Source: Chloroflexota bacterium
GTDB lineage: Bacteria; Chloroflexota; Anaerolineae; Promineifilales; Promineifilaceae
Direction of reading: 5' to 3'
DNA: 11,058 bases
Assembly: GCA_008501785.1 (NCBI GenBank)
Contig: QQUD01000043.1
Span: forward strand, 1-11,058
The notes beneath the pieces were generated by a model that was given only the letters and a program-made list of their open reading frames with translations, did no database searches and had not been told where the DNA came from. Position numbers and translations under genes: made by a program. Positions 1 through 6,220 of this stretch are shown piece by piece; the first letter of the stretch is position 1; each line of letters opens with the position of its first letter.

Positions 1-393
1 AATGAGATTTACTCTACAGGCTTCATGAGCGCCGTGTTTGAAGAAGAAGGCGGCGAGCTGTTCGATGTGCGGCAATCTATCTTAGGACATCTGCAGCAAG
101 GTGGTGATCCATCACCGTTTGACCGAATTCTGGCAACGCGCATGGCAGCCCATAGCCTCCAATTCTTGGAAGAGCAAATTGGACAGTCCGAACCTGAAAG
201 TGTTTGCCTGGGGCTTGTCGGCAGCAAGCTGAAACATACGGATTTGCAAGATGTGCCACGAATGATGCGCAAAAAATTCCAACGACCTAAAAAACAATGG
301 TGGCTAGAATTGGGCGACATTGCCAAAATGTTAGCCCAACCCGCACCCAAACAAAAAAAGAAGAAAAAACAAAATAATTATGGAGGTTTTTAA
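1..393 (+). CDS. 6-phosphofructokinase, eukaryotic-type, C-terminal part (5' truncated by window)
   Basis: The reading frame is open from base 1 and ends at TAA 391-393, giving the last 130 residues of a phosphofructokinase (fructose 6-phosphate to fructose 1,6-bisphosphate, glycolysis, cytosol). The segment ILGHLQQGGDPSPFDR is the conserved C-terminal PFK block with the sugar-phosphate-binding region. Two further blocks, NEIYSTGF at the window start and PKKQWWLELGDIAKMLA near the end, closely resemble the C-terminal half of the long animal/fungal ATP-PFK as I remember it, not the short E. coli PfkA. The full protein may therefore be a long two-domain PFK, but the N-terminal part is outside the window. 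The tail is rich in lysine (five in a row). The stop overlaps the start of the next PFK gene by one base, so the two are probably translationally coupled. PFK identity is secure; the eukaryotic-type assignment is inference. Confidence 0.88.
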   Translation, partial: NEIYSTGFMSAVFEEEGGELFDVRQSILGHLQQGGDPSPFDRILATRMAAHSLQFLEEQIGQSEPESVCLGLVGSKLKHTDLQDVPRMMRKKFQRPKKQWWLELGDIAKMLAQPAPKQKKKKKQNNYGGF

Positions 394-1601
394 TGGCAAA
401 TATTAAGAAAAAGAAAGGCGTCATCGGCATTTTAACCGGGGGTGGTGATGTGCCTGGTTTGAATCCAGCGATTCGTGGTGTCACAATTCGTGCCTTGCGT
501 GAAGGATATGATGTCATTGGCTTACGCCGCGGATGGGCAGGTATTACTGAACTGCTCCGAGACAAGAAAGCAGATAACAGTGACAATTATCAAATTCTTA
601 GTGAAGAAATTGTCAATCGAGCTGGGCGTACAGGGGGCACATTTTTGCATTCTTCCCGTACTCGTCCTAGCCATATGAAAAAATCGGATGTACCGGCGCA
701 TCTCAAAGATAGTTACAATGAAGAGGTAAATGACCTGACCCCAGAAGTTATGAAAAATCTGGAATGGTTGGGCATCGACTATTTAATTCCAATTGGTGGT
801 GATGATACACTCAGCTATGGCGTGCGCCTCTATACTGAAGGCATGAAAGTGGTTGCCATTCCCAAAACAATGGATAACGATGTACCTGGAACTGATTACT
901 GCATTGGGTTTAGCACTTGTGTAACCCGCACCATTGAAATGACAAACAAGCTGCGTACATCTGCTGGCTCACATGAACGGTTCTTGGTGCTTGAGGTATT
1001 TGGTCGCTATGCCGGATTTACAGCAATGCTGCCCACAATGGCGGGATCTGCAAATCGCTGTGTCATTCCAGAACACAAATTTGAAATTGATCATCTAACT
1101 GAATTACTGGTTGAGGATCGTTTTAAAAATCCGAGCCGTTATTCAGTTGTTCTCATTTCAGAAGGGGCCATGTTTACCGGTGGAGAAATGGTGTTTTCTG
1201 ATCAAAACAAGGATGCGTATGGTCACAAGAAATTAGGCGGCATCGGCGATCTGGTTTCGGCTGAATTAAAGGCACGTTCTCAAAAATTTACAAACGGTCA
1301 GCCGATTGATATTATCAATCAAAAACTGGGTTATTTGACTCGCTGTGGTGATCCAGATGCGATTGATTCGATTGTGCCAATGGCGTATGGTAATTTGGCA
1401 TTGGATTTGATCTTGAAGAATATTCACGGCCGTTTAGTGGTGTTGAAAAACGGCCGTTACGACAACGTCCCTGTTGAAGTCGTTACCAGTCACAAAAAAA
1501 TCGTAAACGTCAAAGAACATTACAACATCGAACGACTGCGCCCAATTTACAAAAGCTTTGAGATGAAGCCGCTGTTAATCATGACGAGTGAATTGTATTA
1601 A
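393..1601 (+). CDS. 6-phosphofructokinase, probably pyrophosphate-dependent
   Basis: A complete 402-aa group A phosphofructokinase. The nucleotide/phosphate loop is GILTGGGDVPGLN (residues 12-24). At the donor-specificity positions it reads GGDDT (135-139) and PKTMDND (157-163). Asp138 and Lys158 replace the two glycines (104 and 124 in E. coli PfkA) that mark ATP enzymes, and this Asp/Lys pair is the family hallmark of PPi-dependent PFK. The catalytic aspartates 161 and 163 are present. The usual MGR is FGR (203-205), and the C-terminal block is TRCGDPDAID instead of QRGGSP, so substrate use is less certain. The ATG at 393 overlaps the previous stop and has a GGAGG SD at 382-386, which fixes the start. 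A PPi enzyme would be reversible and could serve gluconeogenesis beside the ATP-type neighbour (inference). It contains two ACGGCCGT palindromes (1426, 1450). Confidence 0.9.
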   Translation: MANIKKKKGVIGILTGGGDVPGLNPAIRGVTIRALREGYDVIGLRRGWAGITELLRDKKADNSDNYQILSEEIVNRAGRTGGTFLHSSRTRPSHMKKSDVPAHLKDSYNEEVNDLTPEVMKNLEWLGIDYLIPIGGDDTLSYGVRLYTEGMKVVAIPKTMDNDVPGTDYCIGFSTCVTRTIEMTNKLRTSAGSHERFLVLEVFGRYAGFTAMLPTMAGSANRCVIPEHKFEIDHLTELLVEDRFKNPSRYSVVLISEGAMFTGGEMVFSDQNKDAYGHKKLGGIGDLVSAELKARSQKFTNGQPIDIINQKLGYLTRCGDPDAIDSIVPMAYGNLALDLILKNIHGRLVVLKNGRYDNVPVEVVTSHKKIVNVKEHYNIERLRPIYKSFEMKPLLIMTSELY

Positions 1602-1614
1602 GAAGGTGTTTTGG

Positions 1615-1677
1615 TAAATTAGTGTATTAGTGTATTGGATTGCGACTAATATACCATTACACTAATACACTAATTTA
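1615..1677. repeat. Long intergenic hairpin made of 8-nt repeats
   Basis: A perfect 20-bp inverted repeat (1615-1634 and 1658-1677) flanks a 23-nt loop, with three more pairs after one mismatch. Each arm carries a tandem 8-nt unit, TATTAGTG on the left and ACACTAAT on the right. It starts 14 bases after the PFK stop codon. It has no GC-rich stem and no clean T-tract, so it is not a typical terminator, though it may slow or end transcription or stabilise the mRNA end. The remaining sequence up to 1875 (about 200 bases) holds no gene I can support. A perfect TTGACA lies at 1832-1837, but the best following box, TAAACA at 1860-1865, is 22 nt away, too far for a normal promoter. Confidence 0.7.
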
Positions 1678-1875
1678 TCGATTTTGTTGATTGCAATTAT
1701 TAGCAACTCGTGTAAACTTGTGGATGGACAATGATTAAGTGGCTTCCCTGATTGAATTCTTAAATTTTGGACCACAATCCTTTCCCAATCGTTTACTTAA
1801 AAATGAGTGTAGCATCCACTGCTTTCACAAATTGACAGCAATGTGTGTATGCACGTGAGTAAACATTTATACCCA

Positions 1876-1887
1876 AAAGGAGGTGAT
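1876..1887 (+). promoter_or_regulatory. Exceptionally long Shine-Dalgarno of rpsU
   Basis: AAAGGAGGTGAT is complementary to the 16S rRNA 3' tail over 12 bases. The core GGAGG (1879-1883) lies 8 nt before TTG 1892. A GTG at 1883 lies inside this SD, so it cannot be the start if the SD is used, which decides the start codon. Confidence 0.8.
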
Positions 1888-1891
1888 TGCA

Positions 1892-2086
1892 TTGCCAAAG
1901 GTCGAATTACGATCTAACGAGACGCAAGAACAATTGCTGCGACGTTTTCGCAAATCCGTCATGAAGAGCAAGGTTCTATCTGATGTACGGCGCAAGCGCT
2001 GGCACATTCCAAAGAGTGAAATAGAACGCATCAAGAAGAAGAAAGCTCTGCGCCGAATGCGCAAAGTTCAACGAAGAATAAGGTAG
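1892..2086 (+). CDS. rpsU: Small ribosomal subunit protein bS21
   Basis: A 64-aa, strongly basic protein starting MPKVELRSNETQEQLLRRFR, the typical opening of bS21, with the helical Lys/Arg-rich rest (RRKRWHIPKS, then runs of KKKK and RR). bS21 sits on the 30S platform near the 16S 3' end and helps initiation. I chose TTG 1892 rather than the in-frame GTG 1883, because the GTG overlaps the SD and because family members begin M-(P/S)-K-V. The gene stands alone between the PFK pair and a terminator. The very strong SD is notable because bS21 contacts the anti-SD region; autoregulation is possible but not shown. A 7-bp hairpin (2085-2091 with 2097-2103) overlaps its stop codon. Confidence 0.93.
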   Translation: MPKVELRSNETQEQLLRRFRKSVMKSKVLSDVRRKRWHIPKSEIERIKKKKALRRMRKVQRRIR

Positions 2087-2121
2087 GTGTTTGATGAACA
2101 CCTTAATTGACTTCAAAAAGT

Positions 2122-2158
2122 AAAAGCCCTGAAATCAGCAGATTTGAGGGCTTTTCTT
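2122..2158. terminator. Bidirectional rho-independent terminator
   Basis: AAAAGCCCT (2122-2130) pairs with AGGGCTTTT (2147-2155). After a G-G mismatch, AAATC pairs with GATTT around an AGCA loop. T-rich sequence follows on the + strand (TTTTCTTTA), and the complement gives a T-rich stretch on the - strand. It serves rpsU and the convergent gene ending at 2167. Confidence 0.9.
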
Positions 2159-2166
2159 TATAAAAT

Positions 2167-3936
2167 TTATCGTGAAATGAGAATTGGCACCTTACTTTCA
2201 CACAGCAGTTTATCTACATTGCTGCCCAAAATCGCCTGTACTAACGGTTGCGCCTCATACCCCCCCATAATGATCAAATTGCATTGGTAAGCTTCTACAG
2301 TTTCTAGAATGGCACCTGCAGGATTATCTGTTGTTTTTTCAACAGAACGAATTGTTGTAACGCCATGTTCTTTTAGATATGCTTCTGCCTCTTTTAGCCA
2401 ACCGGCTGCTTCAGCATATTGATTAACCGCCACAATTGTTAAATCTACCTGGTGGCGTGCAGCAAAATAGGTGGCTATAAATAACGCTTCTTTTGCTTTG
2501 GGGCTGGCATTGTAAGCTAATAATATCCGGTCCATTGGCGATGGTGGACCGGGAGGAATGGTTAACACAGGGCGTGGCGAACGGTGAATGAGTGTCACTA
2601 ATCCAGAAGCTAAACGCTGCAAGGGTTGTGAGCCTGGCGGGTGATTAAGCGCAACCATGACCAGATCGGAATAGGCAGCGCGTTTAACAACCTGACGGCC
2701 TACGGTGCCATGTTCGACAGCTAGACGCCCGTTTATCCCCGCCTCTACACACTTCCTATCAAACTCAGCCTGCACCTGCGCAACCAGTTCCTCTTCACTA
2801 GACCGGGTCACCGTTTGCAACCGCTCATACTGCTTCTTTTCTACAACGTGCAGACCTAAAATGTTGCTATTTTCTTTTTGGGCCAAAACAATTGCTTGTT
2901 CGAGCACGCGCCAATCATTTCCTAGACCTCGCACTGCTACCAGCAGTTCACTGAACAACGAGTTACTGTGCCGTGATGTGACTCGTTCTTTACGCCATTG
3001 TCCTGGCGGTGGTCCCGATTCTAGCTCATCTGGTGTGATCACATCGTACAGCCAACCGCCAAAACGACTAAGAACACGTGAAGGGCGACTGCTTTTTTGA
3101 TCTGCCAAGTCGGAAACGGCCGTATCCGCCTCCACTTCCCACCCCAAAGCCTCTTTCAACTCCTCCCGATGTTCCGCCAACAGCAAATACAAATCAGCCT
3201 CAGTTCGCTGCGGAAAGTCACGCAGCAAACCACGTTCATGCACCATTCTCACCACCGGCAAATAAACTGTATCATACCAATGTGTGATGGCTTCCTCATT
3301 TGAAATATCACGTTGTTGGTCAATTCCCATGAAGTACCGATGCACATCAATATGCTCTAACAACACACGATATTTCCCCAAAAACGTCATTGTAAAATCT
3401 GCATTAGGGCGCAGTTTATCTAAATTTGTATTTTCTAGAAATTCAACATATCTTGATTTGGCAATAACTGCTTCAAAGTCATCGTCTGGCGAAATTGGCA
3501 CGCGGGTTTGCACTTCAGTCACATAAGCTTGAATCGATCCCCACGCTTGTTCCTGGGCAATCGACACGCGATGATTGCCATCAATCACAAAATAAACATC
3601 TCCAATTTGATACACTTCAATGGGGGGCACGCCCGTTAAACTATTAGCTGCCGATTTAACTCTTGCCCATCTTTCTGCATCATTATCGTTTTTGGGTAAA
3701 AACGTGCGCGTAAAATCTTTCACACGCCCGACACTGCCAACAATCGCATCCAAGGGAATATCTTGGATGCCGCGATCAACCTTGGTTGTGGCACGCAACT
3801 GGCGGCGCACTTCCTCGTAATCTAGCAGTTCATTTGAGCGCCCTGTGATACGAGAAAGCAGTTCTTCTATTGAGGCTTGTCGCCGCGCCGTATTAAAATC
3901 TTCAATTGCTGTTAAATAAAATCCTTCGTTTGTCAT
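2167..3936 (-). CDS. ParB/Srx-like domain fused to two UspA-like domains (paralogue A)
   Basis: 589 aa, cytoplasmic (no signal or membrane segment). Residues about 58-147 look like a ParB/sulfiredoxin-type fold, with IPLDAIVGSVGR (60-71), a conserved FTRTFLPK, and the motif VIDGNHRVS (117-125) where ParB-family proteins bind nucleotide. There is no HTH DNA-binding region, so a chromosome-partition role is unlikely. Residues 150-280 form a charged middle region with HWYDTVYLPVV and DLYLLLAEHREEL. Two UspA-like domains follow (about 327-461 and 468-589). In the second, the UspA DGS is NAS (476-478) and the G-x2-G-x9-G-S loop reads GGYEAQPLVQAILGS, missing the second Gly, so ATP binding is doubtful. 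ATG 3936 has an AGGTGA SD (3947-3952). It lies 117 bases downstream of paralogue B and is probably co-transcribed with it. Function unknown; a stress- or nucleotide-sensing role is inference. Confidence 0.85.
   Translation of the reverse strand: MTNEGFYLTAIEDFNTARRQASIEELLSRITGRSNELLDYEEVRRQLRATTKVDRGIQDIPLDAIVGSVGRVKDFTRTFLPKNDNDAERWARVKSAANSLTGVPPIEVYQIGDVYFVIDGNHRVSIAQEQAWGSIQAYVTEVQTRVPISPDDDFEAVIAKSRYVEFLENTNLDKLRPNADFTMTFLGKYRVLLEHIDVHRYFMGIDQQRDISNEEAITHWYDTVYLPVVRMVHERGLLRDFPQRTEADLYLLLAEHREELKEALGWEVEADTAVSDLADQKSSRPSRVLSRFGGWLYDVITPDELESGPPPGQWRKERVTSRHSNSLFSELLVAVRGLGNDWRVLEQAIVLAQKENSNILGLHVVEKKQYERLQTVTRSSEEELVAQVQAEFDRKCVEAGINGRLAVEHGTVGRQVVKRAAYSDLVMVALNHPPGSQPLQRLASGLVTLIHRSPRPVLTIPPGPPSPMDRILLAYNASPKAKEALFIATYFAARHQVDLTIVAVNQYAEAAGWLKEAEAYLKEHGVTTIRSVEKTTDNPAGAILETVEAYQCNLIIMGGYEAQPLVQAILGSNVDKLLCESKVPILISR
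3112..3127. repeat. Iterated palindrome, near full length, in paralogue A
   Basis: GGAAACGGCCGTATCC, one change from the perfect 16-mer. Read on the - strand as DTAVS (271-275), at the same protein position as the copy in paralogue B. Confidence 0.8.
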
Positions 3937-3950
3937 CGTAACTTTTTCAC

Positions 3951-4057
3951 CTGTTCATTGCTGCGATGTGTCACATATCATTTAACACAATCACATTGAT
4001 GAACAGTCGTATGCAAACCGCGAAGGACTCGTTCCAAAATGTTTGATTGTGTGTTAA
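3951..4057. repeat. Nested inverted repeats between the two ParB-UspA genes
   Basis: The gap between the paralogues holds CTGTTCAT (3951-3958) opposite ATGAACAG (3999-4006), a small palindrome ATGTGTCACAT (3966-3976), and TTAACACAATCA (3982-3993) opposite TGATTGTGTGTTAA (4044-4057, with a 2-nt bulge), the last overlapping the stop of paralogue B. It could be an operator or RNA fold controlling paralogue A. No T-tract makes it a clear terminator. Confidence 0.4.
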
Positions 4058-5817
4058 CGACAGATCAACACCGGATGATGTATCTCTTGCAGCACTTTCT
4101 CAACAGTGCTGCCCAGCATAATATATTTTACGGGTCGAAAACCAAATCCCCCCATAATCAAATAGTTGCTCTGGTAAGTTTCGGCCGTTTCTAAAATTGC
4201 TTCTGCAATGGGTTCTTGTTTTAAAACATAATTGGCATCATAAATGCCATGTCCTTCAATATACTCTCGTGCTCGTGTCACTGCCGTTTCTTGCGTGTGT
4301 TCTGTTTCCACAGTCAACACCAACAGGTCTAGCGGCCAGCGGGTTTTTAGATAAGTAGCAACAAACAGCGCTTCATCGGCCTTGGGGCTGCCATCGTAGG
4401 CCAACAGTACCCGGTCCATTTTGAATTCTGCACCAATAGGATAAACCAAAATCGGCTGCGGGCACCGCTGCACCAATTTAATAAACCCATCACCATATCT
4501 GGACCTTGCCTCGTCCGCTGGCGGTTGACGCAAAGAGGTGACGACAATATCAGCCCACGCTGCACGTTTCACGATTATGTCTACGATATCGCCAACTTCG
4601 ATGGCCATTTCGCCCACGATGTCAGCATCTGCGCATCGTTTTTCAAACCGGCGGCAAAGCTCACGAACCTGTTCGCTGTTCTTTTCTGCCTTCGTCGAAA
4701 CAACGTGAAGTCCGAGTAGTCTATCATTATCTCTTTTGGCAGTTTTGATAATCTGATCAAGCATTTGCCAATCAGATTCCCGACCACGAAAGGCAACAAG
4801 GAAATCAACAAACAGGTGATTACGGCGACCTTCGCCTAACTGCTTGTTGCGCCATGTGCCAGGAGCCGGCCCATCTTCCAAATTGGGCGGCACAAATAGG
4901 TGCCGGAGACGCCTGACAAATCGTGACAAGATGCCTTTTTTGCGTTCGGTTTCTTGTTCGACGAGGTCGGAAACGGCCGTTTCCCGATCAACCTCCCATC
5001 CCAATACTTCTTCCATCTCTTCACGATGCTCAAGGAACAGCACATAAATGTCCGTTTCCGTCCGTTTTTGAAACTTGTGCATGATCCCTTGCTCACGAAT
5101 TTGATGCACAATGGGATGGTATACATTTTCATACCACGAGCGAGCAGCATCTGGTTCGGCAACTGGTTTGCCACCTTTTTGCTCCACCATCCAACGCTGA
5201 TGGGCTGCAATTTCTTCTCGCAGCAAATCATAATAACCGCTAATCGTCATCATAAAATCACAGCCAGGGCATAGTTTGTCCAGGTTCGTTTCTTCAAGGA
5301 AGCTGGTGTATTGGGCTTTACAAATGACCTCGTTGGGGTCGTCGTTTTTGGTGAGCGGGACCCGCGTTTTGATTTCGGTCACATACGCCGTAATCGAATC
5401 GCTGCCCAATTGCCGCGCTACCGATACGCGGTGATTGCCGTCAATCACAAAGTAAACCTCACCAACCTGATACACGTCGATGGGTGGCCATCCTTTCATA
5501 TCGAGAACGGCCGTTTTCACCCGTGCCCACCGTTCCACATTGCTATCATGCTTCGGCAAAAAAGTGCGCGTAAAATCTTCGTATCGTCCAACACTGCCAA
5601 CAATCGCTTCCAACGGAATTTCTTGTTTACCTTTCTCCACCTTGCCGGTCGGGTGAAAACTTTCATGGACCTCATCATAAGAAAGCAGTTCAACCGATTT
5701 GCCAGTTAGCTTTGCCATCAGCTGTTGTAACGCTGCTTGTTTACGGGCGCGTCTAAAATCTTGAACGGCCATATTATAGTTTATGTCATGTTGCACCAAA
5801 TTCGTCACGTGGTTCAC
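4054..5817 (-). CDS. ParB/Srx-like domain fused to two UspA-like domains (paralogue B)
   Basis: 587 aa from GTG 5817, with the same architecture as its neighbour: ParB/Srx-like region with IPLEAIVGSVGR (67-78) and VIDGNHRVS (124-132), a middle region with DIYVLFLEHREEMEE (256-270), then two UspA-like domains (about 334-460 and 467-587). Here the last domain keeps DGS (475-477) and a full G-x2-G-x9-G-S loop (GGFGFRPVKYIMLGS), so nucleotide binding is plausible. It also has a CPGC pair (183-186) absent from paralogue A. The start is uncertain: GTG 5817 has no SD, whereas GTG 5808 has AGGTGA (5814-5819) five bases upstream and would begin M-T-N like paralogue A, so 5808 (584 aa) is more likely. 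It is transcribed divergently from the his operon. Role unknown. Confidence 0.85.
   Translation of the reverse strand: MNHVTNLVQHDINYNMAVQDFRRARKQAALQQLMAKLTGKSVELLSYDEVHESFHPTGKVEKGKQEIPLEAIVGSVGRYEDFTRTFLPKHDSNVERWARVKTAVLDMKGWPPIDVYQVGEVYFVIDGNHRVSVARQLGSDSITAYVTEIKTRVPLTKNDDPNEVICKAQYTSFLEETNLDKLCPGCDFMMTISGYYDLLREEIAAHQRWMVEQKGGKPVAEPDAARSWYENVYHPIVHQIREQGIMHKFQKRTETDIYVLFLEHREEMEEVLGWEVDRETAVSDLVEQETERKKGILSRFVRRLRHLFVPPNLEDGPAPGTWRNKQLGEGRRNHLFVDFLVAFRGRESDWQMLDQIIKTAKRDNDRLLGLHVVSTKAEKNSEQVRELCRRFEKRCADADIVGEMAIEVGDIVDIIVKRAAWADIVVTSLRQPPADEARSRYGDGFIKLVQRCPQPILVYPIGAEFKMDRVLLAYDGSPKADEALFVATYLKTRWPLDLLVLTVETEHTQETAVTRAREYIEGHGIYDANYVLKQEPIAEAILETAETYQSNYLIMGGFGFRPVKYIMLGSTVEKVLQEIHHPVLICR
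4969..4984. repeat. Iterated palindrome, perfect 16-mer, in paralogue B
   Basis: GGAAACGGCCGTTTCC, read as ETAVS (279-283). A second, shorter copy in this gene is AACGGCCGTT at 5506-5515, read as KTAV where paralogue A has KSAA. Confidence 0.85.
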
Positions 5818-5939
5818 CTACAGAAATAAATGGGATTTGTGGGATATTAATTCTGTTTAGTCCCAATATTTTACCATTGAAATGCAGCAATGCATTTGGA
5901 CAAACGTCATAATTTTGCTGTTGCACATTCATTTTGTCA

Positions 5940-5948
5940 TGTTAAACT
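5940..5948 (+). promoter_or_regulatory. Possible extended -10 of the his operon
   Basis: TGTTAAACT fits an extended -10 (TGn plus TAAACT, 4 of 6 to consensus), with a weak TTGCAC at 5921-5926 at 16 nt spacing. Transcription would start near 5955, just before the leader ATG at 5958, so the leader ORF would be almost leaderless or would begin at ATG 5964. Judged by eye only. Confidence 0.3.
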
Positions 5949-5957
5949 TAATCCATC

Positions 5958-6053
5958 ATGAATATGATTCAAACATCTACCCACACTCGCCCCAAGAATG
6001 TGCATCATCATGCACATCATCATTTGCTGAATTATCTAAAAGCCCCGGCGTGA
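5958..6053 (+). CDS. hisL: Histidine operon leader peptide
   Basis: A 31-codon ORF from ATG 5958 to TGA 6051-6053, too short for usual gene calling. It encodes seven histidines: one early (codon 9) and six in VHHHAHHHLL (6003-6023), all CAT. It ends about 30 nt before a strong terminator, and hisG follows. This is the layout of the enterobacterial HisL attenuator, where slow translation of His codons under low charged tRNA-His favours an antiterminator fold. The His codons lie in an 8-bp hairpin (5998-6005 with 6010-6017, loop CATC) that a stalled ribosome would prevent. No SD is visible before ATG 5958 or ATG 5964. The gene symbol is by analogy. Assignment rests on composition plus position; homology is not expected for such peptides. 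Confidence 0.82.
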   Translation: MNMIQTSTHTRPKNVHHHAHHHLLNYLKAPA

Positions 6054-6067
6054 GGTAGCACGAACCG
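6046..6067 (+). promoter_or_regulatory. Candidate intermediate hairpin of the his attenuator
   Basis: CGGCGTG (6046-6052) pairs with CACG plus CCG (6059-6062, 6065-6067) with a two-A bulge, leaving AGGTAG as the loop. As a competitor, GTGAGG (6050-6055) could pair with CCTCGT (6095-6100) in the left arm of the terminator, but only as six pairs, two of them G-U. I see no stronger antiterminator. Confidence 0.35.
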
Positions 6068-6082
6068 ATTAACTTGTTTTGT

Positions 6083-6126
6083 AAAAAACACCCTCCTCGT
6101 CAAACGGGGAGGGTGTTTTTGTTTTA
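6083..6126 (+). terminator. his attenuator terminator
   Basis: A 16-bp stem (6084-6099 with 6105-6120, one G-U pair), GC-rich at its top (CACCCTCC opposite GGGAGGGTG), with a 5-nt loop TCAAA and a T-rich tail (TTTTTGTTTT). It lies between the His-rich leader ORF and hisG on the same strand, so it would stop transcription before the structural genes. Confidence 0.92.
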
Positions 6127-6128
6127 AT

Positions 6129-6205
6129 AGCAATTCAGCAGTTCAGCAGTTCAGCTAGTCAGCTTTTTCTGGCTGAATTGCTGACTATCTGAAATACTGA
6201 CTAGC
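6129..6205. repeat. Second 8-nt-unit hairpin, upstream of hisG
   Basis: From 6132 to 6163 the sequence is four imperfect 8-nt units of the type AGTTCAGC. From 6172 to 6203 come four units of the complementary type (GCTGAATT, GCTGACTA and so on). Perfect pairings include AGCAATTCAGC (6129-6139) with 6172-6182, and GCTAGTCAG (6154-6162) with 6197-6205, so the arms can pair in more than one register. It ends just before the hisG SD. Confidence 0.7.
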
Positions 6206-6220
6206 TTTCCAGGAGGAATT

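Noticed and set aside
1..1601. A single PFK gene broken by a frameshift
   Set aside because: Both parts contain their own C-terminal PFK block, the second has its own SD and full N-terminal loop, and the overlap is a clean TAATG.
1883..1891. GTG 1883 as start of rpsU
   Set aside because: The GTG lies inside the 12-base SD; TTG 1892 has ideal spacing and gives the family N-terminus.
3966..3976. CRP/FNR-type operator (ATGTGTCACAT)
   Set aside because: The half-sites are too close together for the usual spacing, and no regulator is known here; listed only as part of the nested repeats.
5958..6126. T-box riboswitch upstream of hisG
   Set aside because: No T-box consensus (AGGGUGGNACCGCG) and no specifier stem are visible; a His-rich ORF before a terminator explains the region better.
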